A stretch of DNA of 64,000 nucleotides from Salminus brasiliensis (lineage: Eukaryota; Chordata; Actinopteri; Characiformes; Bryconidae), in the NCBI RefSeq assembly GCF_030463535.1, contig NC_132880.1:31186987-31250986 (forward strand), in the 5' to 3' direction. The position numbers were made by a program, and so were the translations under genes. The number at the start of each line of letters is the position of its first letter. Within the stretch, counting starts at the first letter, position 1. Under the pieces are notes generated by a model that saw only the letters and a program-made list of their open reading frames with translations, ran no database searches and was not told the origin of the DNA. This document shows positions 36,440-64,000 of this stretch, piece after piece.

Positions 36440-36700
36440 CATTGACCACTTGTGACGGGCACAGAAGGAATTTGGCTTCTGCATTTATCCCATCCGTGCA
36501 GTGAACACACACATACACACCAGTGAAACTCACACAGTGGACAGTGAGCATACATGCCCGGAGTGGTGGGCAGCCATTGCTGCGGCACCCGGGGAGCAGC
36601 GAGGTTGAAGGGCCTTGCTCAAAAGCCCAACAGTGGCAGCTTGCCGATCCCGGGTATCGAACCCACAACCCTGGCATCAATAGTCCAGTGCTCTATAATA
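36440..36700 (-). mobile_element. tRNA-derived SINE (family A)
   Basis: Same order of motifs as 34346-34641, with GGGTTCGATACCCGGGATCG at the B-box and CTTTTGAGCAAGGCCCTTCA in the body. The head is diverged. Confidence 0.7.
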
Positions 36701-37541
36701 GTTACTGAATAATTCATATTTGTCACTAAATAATATTGTATTTACAAAATAATATGTAGAAGTTACTAGTAGTTACTGAATAATTTATGGTAGCTACTGA
36801 TTCATTTACAGCAGTTACATAAACCAATGGTGAAATGTGTCTCCGGTTATTCTGTCTGAAATCTGATCGCTGTGTGGGACAGAAATATGCCCAGTTATTC
36901 CCAGTTTTTCCGTCTCAGACCTCCTTCTGAAGTGGTTTGAGTGATTGGAGTCTTGGGTGTGTTTACACTTGCATATGTATGTGACTTGGACTTGTCCAGA
37001 TATCTGAAGAATCTGAAGACACAGGAAGTGACCAGATGTAAAGAGACTCTCAGTCAGCCCGAGTTGTTTCTGAGTAATTCATGGTTGATACTAAATCATT
37101 TATAGTAGTTACTGAATAATTGATAGTATTGAATAATTAATAGTAATAGATAATAATTCTTCATATTTACTAGTAGTTTATTGTCTTTTTAGATATTGTA
37201 TGGATTATTTTGGATACATGTTTGAGCATGGCTATGGTTTGATGTTAAAGTCAGCGTTACATCATATTTAAGACAGAAACGTACATTTTACAATGTGTGA
37301 TTTTTATTCACTGTGTTAATTATGGGTTTTAAATAATATAAAATTAATATATTTCACATACATAGGCAAAAAATAATTTAAAAAAATATTTATTATTAAT
37401 GACAGCGGTTATTGTCTTTATTTTGTTCTTATTTCCACGGTATTTAATAATTAATAATTTTCTAATAAATAATAAATTAATTTTCTAACTCGGACCTTTC
37501 CCTGTTGTTTGGCTTTACTGCGCCTGCGTGACTCTGAGTCC

Positions 37542-37554
37542 GTATCCAAGCAAC
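37542..37554 (+). promoter_or_regulatory. RFX X-box-like site upstream of cfap90
   Basis: GTATCCAAGCAAC: the right half AGCAAC fits the X-box half-site perfectly and the left half GTATCC differs by one base from GTNRCC. It lies 63 bases before the cfap90 ATG. RFX factors drive ciliary genes through such sites in animals, which suits the product. One site found by eye, not tested. Confidence 0.5.
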
Positions 37555-37616
37555 CGAGGCTGGCAGGTCCAAATTAGCTCTACTTTCAGACAAATTCATG
37601 CCTTAAAGCCGCTAAA

Positions 37617-37733
37617 ATGGACGTGTTCTCTCAAGCACGGTCCAAACCTCTCTCTGCGTTGTCCGTTTTTAGTTTTATACCGCCAAGAAGAAACGAGCCC
37701 AAAGAGAGGAGATATTTCAACTGCATTCCGAAG
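37617..37733 (+). CDS. cfap90: cfap90 coding exon 1
   Basis: 39 codons from ATG (context AAAATGG) to donor GTAACG. Starts [16 protein letters not shown] and ends YFNCIPK. Confidence 0.9.
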
Positions 37734-39568
37734 GTAACGTTAGGCTAACGCTAGCTGCGCACCTCACAGCCCAGCTCTCTTTAGGCTCTGTAAGACAGAT
37801 AGCGCTAATTAGGGTTTTCGTTATAGCTGCTAGCTGCGACAGTCCCTAAGGAACTCTTTCTTGCTTCAGTAGTGCTAAAATATTGATATTCCACTGTGTT
37901 CTGTCGTTTATTAACCCAAAAAGTGCAGAGCAAAATGGTTTATGGAGCTCTCTCAGCTCTGGGACCATTTAACTAGCTACAGAAAAGCAGATTTATTGGA
38001 GAAATGACTGAAGACTTTTCATACTTTTCAAAGGTTAGGTCTGTTGTTAAGTAGTAATAGCATCAGTAGTGCCTCACATGGCTGAATAAATACTTTAGTG
38101 TTTTTATTTATTTTTTTTTTATCAAACTGAAGAGAGTGCCTATAAGTGTGCCCATGCCCAGGTGTACATCTGTCATTCTGACTACATGTGCTTACCTGTA
38201 CCTTTTTTTCCTCTGTAAGGCTGCAGAAGTGTATTTGTATGACTGCATACATCGACGAGCTGAAGGTTATAATAACAAGTTACACAGAGATGACCGAGAA
38301 CACGCCAAGAGTCGTGGCCTGGACATTTTCAGTGAGGTATAGCTAGTGCTAGCTATCTAACATTCCCCTAAAAGCTATTGAGGGTGACTTAAACACAATG
38401 TAAAGGGCCCTTATCCCACAATGCTGTTTTTTCCTGAAGTGTGTGTAAAATTCAGTTGACTTCAGCATCTCCCAAATTCTCTTTATTCTCTCTATTATTT
38501 TTTTTTTTACAGTGCCTGTTTAATGGACTCTCCTCTATTGTTTCTGTAGTGGGCTAAATCTGCAGATATACACTAATCAGCCATAACATTAATACTGAGT
38601 GAAGTGGAAAACATTGACTGCCTTAATCTACAGTGGGGTCTGTCAAGGGGTGGGATGGTGGGATATATCAGGCAGCAGTGAACAGACAGGAAACATTTTT
38701 CAGCAGGAAAAATGGGCAAGCGTAAGAAAGCCACATTGACAAAGGGCCATATTGTGATGGCTAGACGACTGGGCCTGAACATCTCCAAAATTTTAGACAG
38801 GTCTTGTGGGGTTTTCCTGGTATGCGGTGGTCAGTACCTACCAAACGTGGTTCAAGAAAGTACAAGAGGTGAACCGACTTCAGGGTCATGGTCACCTGAG
38901 GCTCATTGTAGTGATCCATGCAGGCCCCACCTCGTAATTTACAGGACTTGAAGGATCTACTGCTAACCTCTTGGCGCCAGATACCACAGGTTACAGATAC
39001 CTCAATATTAGGCAGGTAGTATTAATGTTATGGCTAATCATTGTATAAAAACACTTTGGCTTTTGTGGCGTTACAAAAACAGTCCATTCAAAATGTGTAT
39101 CCTTTAAGAGCTACTGCGGTCAACCCTTTCATTCCTTTGTCTTTTCCAACTTGCAGAACAGAGTTCAGAATCAGCTAGCTTAACAAACCTCCAGGAAAGT
39201 TGATTTCCATGAGTAGGGTTGGCAAACACTGGTATATAACATTCTCACATAACTTCCAGCTATAGCAGGTTTCGCCCTTTGGGCTTTGTCCTTTTAGATA
39301 AACAAAGCCAAGATAAAAGGAAGTAAATGCATGCAGTAATGCAGTGTTGTTTTATAACCCATACTGACTGTACCCCACCCTTTCTCAGGAATCATCAAGA
39401 CCCATTGCTGTGCTCTCATCATCCGAGTATGGGCGACGGCTGCCACCACTCATTTACAAACCGGGGCGGCAGTTTGTCAGAGTTGCTCACATTCAGTCAG
39501 AGTTTTACAGGAAAAACGGGATTACAAAAACACTGGAGGAGGGGTATGGGCCTGTTGTTCCAGTTTGA
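37617..39568 (+). CDS. cfap90: cilia- and flagella-associated protein 90 (C5orf49 orthologue), complete
   Basis: Three exons, 37617-37733, 38220-38336 and 39389-39568, all joined in phase 0, give 137 residues (human CFAP90 is close to 147). The protein is a small, soluble axonemal component, and I give no enzymatic role. Diagnostic stretches are [15 protein letters not shown] in exon 1, LYDCIHRR with [20 protein letters not shown] in exon 2 and [13 protein letters not shown] in exon 3. All three have clear counterparts in the human protein as I recall it ([32 protein letters not shown]). The ATG is in a favourable context (AAAATGG) and is the first in frame. The gene runs tail-to-tail with adcy2, as in human. 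A MITE sits in intron 2. The X-box-like site upstream suggests RFX/FOXJ1-type ciliary control. Confidence 0.92.
38220..38336 (+). CDS. cfap90: cfap90 coding exon 2
   Basis: 39 codons between acceptor CTCTGTAAG and donor GTATAG. Holds the most conserved block, [16 protein letters not shown]. Confidence 0.95.
38571..39045. mobile_element. MITE of the CAGCCATAACATTA family (copy 2) in cfap90 intron 2
   Basis: Left end ACACTAATCAGCCATAACAT and right end TTAATGTTATGGCTAATCAT are inverted repeats. The interior includes AAATGGGCAAGCGTAAGAAA and GGGCCATATTGTGATGGCTA, typical of this fish repeat. No intact gene. Confidence 0.75.
39389..39568 (+). CDS. cfap90: cfap90 terminal exon
   Basis: 59 codons plus TGA (39566-39568) after acceptor TTTCTCAG. 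Starts [20 protein letters not shown] and ends [10 protein letters not shown]. Confidence 0.92.
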   Translation, partial: ESSRPIAVLSSSEYGRRLPPLIYKPGRQFVRVAHIQSEFYRKNGITKTLEEGYGPVVPV

Positions 39569-39624
39569 GACTTTTGCCCATGAGGTGTATAATGTATGTG
39601 TGAGATAAACTGAAGTGTCAGCAT

Positions 39625-39630
39625 AATAAA
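39625..39630 (+). terminator. cfap90: possible polyadenylation signal of cfap90
   Basis: AATAAA 57 bases after the cfap90 stop. A second AATAAA lies near 39778. Positional inference. Confidence 0.4.
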
Positions 39631-40108
39631 CCCAAAAACGGGAAATCTGAATGAAACAAACACAGCAGAACCTGTGTACATCAGTCAATACAAAGAAAAT
39701 ACTGTTATTGTGATGAGTATTGGAACTGATATCTAAACAAACATTGCTTACACACTATATTGCTATAATCTGAAATCAATAAAATATATGAATCTTACTT
39801 GCAATGAATGCAATGTCACTGTACACACAGTTTCAACTTCACATATAAATGGCACGAATATTTTTCTATAGAAATTCTTTAATGAATAAGAAAATGGCAC
39901 CGAAACATGAACACACATGTAATTTGTTTACCTGGTAACACTTTACTGAAGGGCAACATTTATAAGGCCTTTATATAAACTACATTTACAAAAGCTTATT
40001 CCAACAAACATAAATTGCCATTAAAAGCTGCTTTTTTCAATTTTACTGTCAGTTCACCTCAGAAAGTGTTATGACAAGCAAAGCTTATTGGAATAAACCT
40101 TAATAAGG

Positions 40109-40114
40109 TTTATT
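40109..40114 (-). terminator. adcy2: possible polyadenylation signal of adcy2
   Basis: AATAAA on the minus strand about 320 bases past the adcy2 stop. Positional inference. Confidence 0.3.
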
Positions 40115-40429
40115 ACAGCAGTCATAAAAGGCTTACAGTCCTACATGTAGTCTTACAAACACGACCCTTTTGCAAAGTGTTATCTTTTTTCATAAATATT
40201 TTACAAACCCTCAGCCGTTCTGATCTGGGTTGCTCACACAGTGACTTGTCCGGGTTTCCGATTCCTTGAAGATTGTTGAATATCTGTTTACAGGTGTTCT
40301 TAGCGGTTCAGAAGATGATCTGCCGTAGAAAGGTATCTAGGCCATAGTGATACTGAACGTGTGTCTATCTGGTGTTTTTCTGTATGCAGTTGTACACGTT
40401 CATGTTCTTGGTCTGTGTATATAAGGAGT

Positions 40430-61522
<21,093 letters not shown>

Positions 61523-61811
61523 CTACGGCAACAAGAGAGAGTGGTGAGAGCTTTGACTCCCACTAATGTCATTAGCATATCAGTTCCTCTACTGAGCGCC
61601 TAGGGTCACGCTTCCGATGAATAAGAAGCGCGTCAAACATACAAGTATGAACGTCTGAGGGAAACAGGCACGCAAATCCAATCCCATCCCAAAGCAAACC
61701 CGAGTCGAATGGAGACACATGGCGTGTAGTGATATGGGATTTAGAGCTGGTAAACAGATTCGGGTGAGATTTGGATCTGTACATGAAGGAACCATTCCTA
61801 TTTTTGCCACT

Positions 61812-62068
61812 CTGCATTCTTAAAAAAGGTGCTAGTATTGGGTCCTTTGAGTGATGCCATAGAAGAACCACTTTTGGCTCCATAAAGAATAAAATAAACA
61901 ATGATGTGAGCGTGAAGAACCTTTCAGTAGTCAACTTTGGGCTCTTTACCTTTTGAAAGGGTTTTCATACTTACATCTTTAACCAAAATGGTTCTTTTTA
62001 GAACCAAAAATGGTTCTTCAATGGCATCACTTAAAGAACCTAGCCTAGCAGCTTTAATCTTTAGGAGT
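61812..62068. mobile_element. palindromic MITE, AGAACC family (copy 4)
   Basis: Left arm GGGTCCTTTGAGTGATGCCA, TAGAAGAACCACTTTTGGCT; right arm GAACCAAAAATGGTTCTTCA, ATGGCATCACTTAAAGAACC. This is the clearest inverted pair of the four copies. Confidence 0.75.
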
Positions 62069-63199
62069 GTATACTCATTTATAGTGACTCTGCTTTGGGA
62101 AATGACCTTTAAAACCTTTGGTTTGGTTTCCATTTGTGTGCATTTGTGTCCCTGCATGGTGTTATGTAACGTTTGACAGGGCATTGCTGAACTGTGTTGC
62201 GACCATCTGTTCATGTCTGAAGCACTCGAGTAATAGCGCTCTTCTGAGCTCCTGCTTCACGGAGATGTGAAGAGCAACCAATAAGAAAGCACCTCTGCTC
62301 ACCTGGAGTGCGGGTGATGTCAATGAGTGCTTTTTAGCACCACACAAAACACCTCCCCAAGATGAATTTCACTCAAGTTCGGTTCACGGCAGTTGTGCTT
62401 GAGTTTCGGAAAAAACTGTATCCGCTTGCATCCGTGTAGCAGGAGTAAGAATGCTGCCTACTGCAGGATGGAACCAAGCAGAGACTCAATTCACAAGCAC
62501 ACTTCTAACCGGGGCAAACCACAGGGCTTTTGGACCCCAAAAAAAACCCTTGTTTCTTCCTACTGGTGCCCATAATGGGACATAACTCAGCTCAGGGAAA
62601 AGGAACTTACACCCTGCTGGAGAATAATAGACCACAAACGACCTAGTGAACAACCTAGTAAATCACTCAAGCTGCTACTGCAGGTTTCCTGTTTTTTAAC
62701 AGGGTGGGGAGGTTGGCTTTCAGCTCAAGGTCGACTATAGCAAAGTCTGGTTTTAGAAGCGCAGCAACTAGATTCATTATGCACTGATGATTGGACTCAT
62801 TATATACTGAGGCACAGATTGTGAATGAAGGGCAAATTGAGGATAGAGATTGATGTGTTGATGGCTGGGCAGACTTTATACCTAGGTACAGACTAACTGA
62901 AAAGTTTGGACCCCTCTATTCAGATGCTTTGTTGATTTTGTAAGTGTAAATAGGTGAAAACACATTTATACTTATTTGCTGAAGTAAACACTGTAAAAAA
63001 GAAAACATTCAAAATGTTTCATTAACTTTTTCCCCCCTTAATATGATAAAATACACAATAAAAACCAATATACAGTAAGCACAAGACATCAATAAAAAAA
63101 TCTATGATCAAGAATGAAGAATGAATGTTCAGGATTCTGCTCCTTGTGGGCAAACATTTAGTTAAATAATTGTCTTTGTATTGAATATTGTGGAGTCCA

Positions 63200-63292
63200 T
63201 GCCTTGAATGCTCAGATCTGTTATGGCAACACAATTGGGACCTACTGGATATTAAGCAGGTGGTATTAATGTTATGGCTGATTGGTGTACTG
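63200..63292. mobile_element. end fragment of the CAGCCATAACATTA MITE family
   Basis: ACTGGATATTAAGCAGGTGG followed by AATGTTATGGCTGATTGGTG: the terminal repeat only, as at the end of 38571-39045. Confidence 0.6.
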
Positions 63293-64000
63293 TACAATTT
63301 GTGCGGCTAAATGTATAAGCAGTGGATAAATCTATTATGTAGATTTAGAGTAGAATGCATACACCTTGAGAAGAATGGACTTGACGTACATCACATAACA
63401 TTAGCTTAAATTTGAATGTATTTGCATATGTGCTGGGCAGACAGTATAGAAGGGACAGCTCTAGATGGTCTAGGTGGTTTGCTTTATTACCACTGCAACT
63501 TCATTTGTTCCTCACTTTGAGAGACATCAGTGTCAAACCCCAGCTACAAATGCCACATCTGGCCTTTTTGTTATCTCCATAGTAAACTAATGATGCGGCA
63601 ACACACAGCTGGCCAGGCAACGACAGAACAGCCAACTGTCCAATTACTCTGGTCGCCTGAAGTGAGGGACTATGCATAAAATGGCTGCAATTCTTATATG
63701 GGTCACTTAATATACATGCAAATACTGTCAAATTAAGACTGACATTTTGCACTTTGATCTCGTTGTTTAATTTCAAATTCAATATGCAGAGACAAAACAG
63801 CACAATCTGTTCCACCGTCCAATTACTTGCAGACTGCACTGCATTTGTAGATTCCTCTGAGCAACCCTGTTGCTTCCATTACTGGGCGTGATGGCACAAG
63901 AGTGAGATTGAGAGACTAAAGAAGAGAAAGAGATGACCTTTTCAAAGCGAATTGAGACATTTCCTCTCCACATATCCTTTGGTGAAAAAAATGAAGGGGT

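Larger units (their letters stand above)
31131..37541. other. gene-poor intergenic region before cfap90
   Basis: Filled mainly by the MITE, SINE and Tc1 remnants listed separately, plus AT-rich unique-looking sequence (32.5-33.4 kb, 34.7-36.1 kb, 36.7-37.5 kb) in which no exon could be supported. Confidence 0.4.
39569..40429. other. convergent 3' regions of cfap90 and adcy2
   Basis: 861 bases separate the two stop codons and must hold both 3' untranslated regions. Candidate poly(A) signals exist for each strand (39625 plus, 40109 minus), so the transcripts may or may not overlap. Confidence 0.5.
61523..64000. other. adcy2 upstream intron to the window edge
   Basis: Contains the MITE copy at 61812-62068 and the MITE end at 63200-63292. 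I searched for the preceding adcy2 exon on the minus strand and saw no candidate, so it probably lies beyond 64000. Confidence 0.4.

Overview
This is a piece of a vertebrate nuclear genome, almost certainly a teleost fish. Genes are split into short exons with GT-AG introns. The non-coding DNA is AT-rich and full of long (AT)n, (CA)n and (GA)n microsatellites, Tc1/mariner remnants, palindromic MITEs and tRNA-derived SINEs of fish type. A characin- or catfish-like (otophysan) species is a guess from the repeat flavour only. No bacterial-type operon, CRISPR array, rRNA or functional tRNA was seen.

Layout. (1) 18-9478, plus strand: the 3' part of a gene I do not recognise, six exons in consistent phase (281 residues visible), basic and proline/serine rich. 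(2) 11576-23073, minus strand: a complete five-exon coding sequence for a 336-residue RGS-domain protein (GTPase activator for G-alpha subunits), with a serine-rich N-terminal exon and an R4-like RGS box. (3) 24229-25027, plus strand: two further exons that form a spliced tail. They fit the phase of the first gene, so the RGS gene may lie antisense inside that gene's last intron. (4) 25-37 kb: gene-poor DNA with an internally deleted Tc1-like element (about 26.05-27.26 kb), a 2.5 kb minisatellite with a 1.2 kb higher-order repeat (28.63-31.13 kb), and several SINEs and MITEs. (5) 37617-39568, plus strand: complete cfap90 (human C5orf49/CFAP90 orthologue), three phase-0 exons, 137 residues, with an RFX X-box-like site just upstream. 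(6) 40430-61522, minus strand: the last ten coding exons of adcy2 (adenylyl cyclase type 2), covering the second membrane half and the C2 catalytic domain. Its earlier exons lie beyond the window.

The tail-to-tail arrangement of cfap90 and adcy2 matches what I recall of human ADCY2 and C5orf49 on 5p15, which supports both calls. An RGS protein and adenylyl cyclase 2 both act in heterotrimeric G-protein signalling, but I see no evidence that their closeness is functional.

The observations I find most worth checking are: the RGS-box exon acceptor whose pyrimidine tract is a long (TC)n/(TG)n microsatellite; the possible antisense nesting of the RGS gene; the X-box of cfap90; the higher-order minisatellite; and a changed G-beta-gamma contact segment in adcy2. 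Exon boundaries were worked out by hand from splice signals, reading frame and phase. No database search was run.
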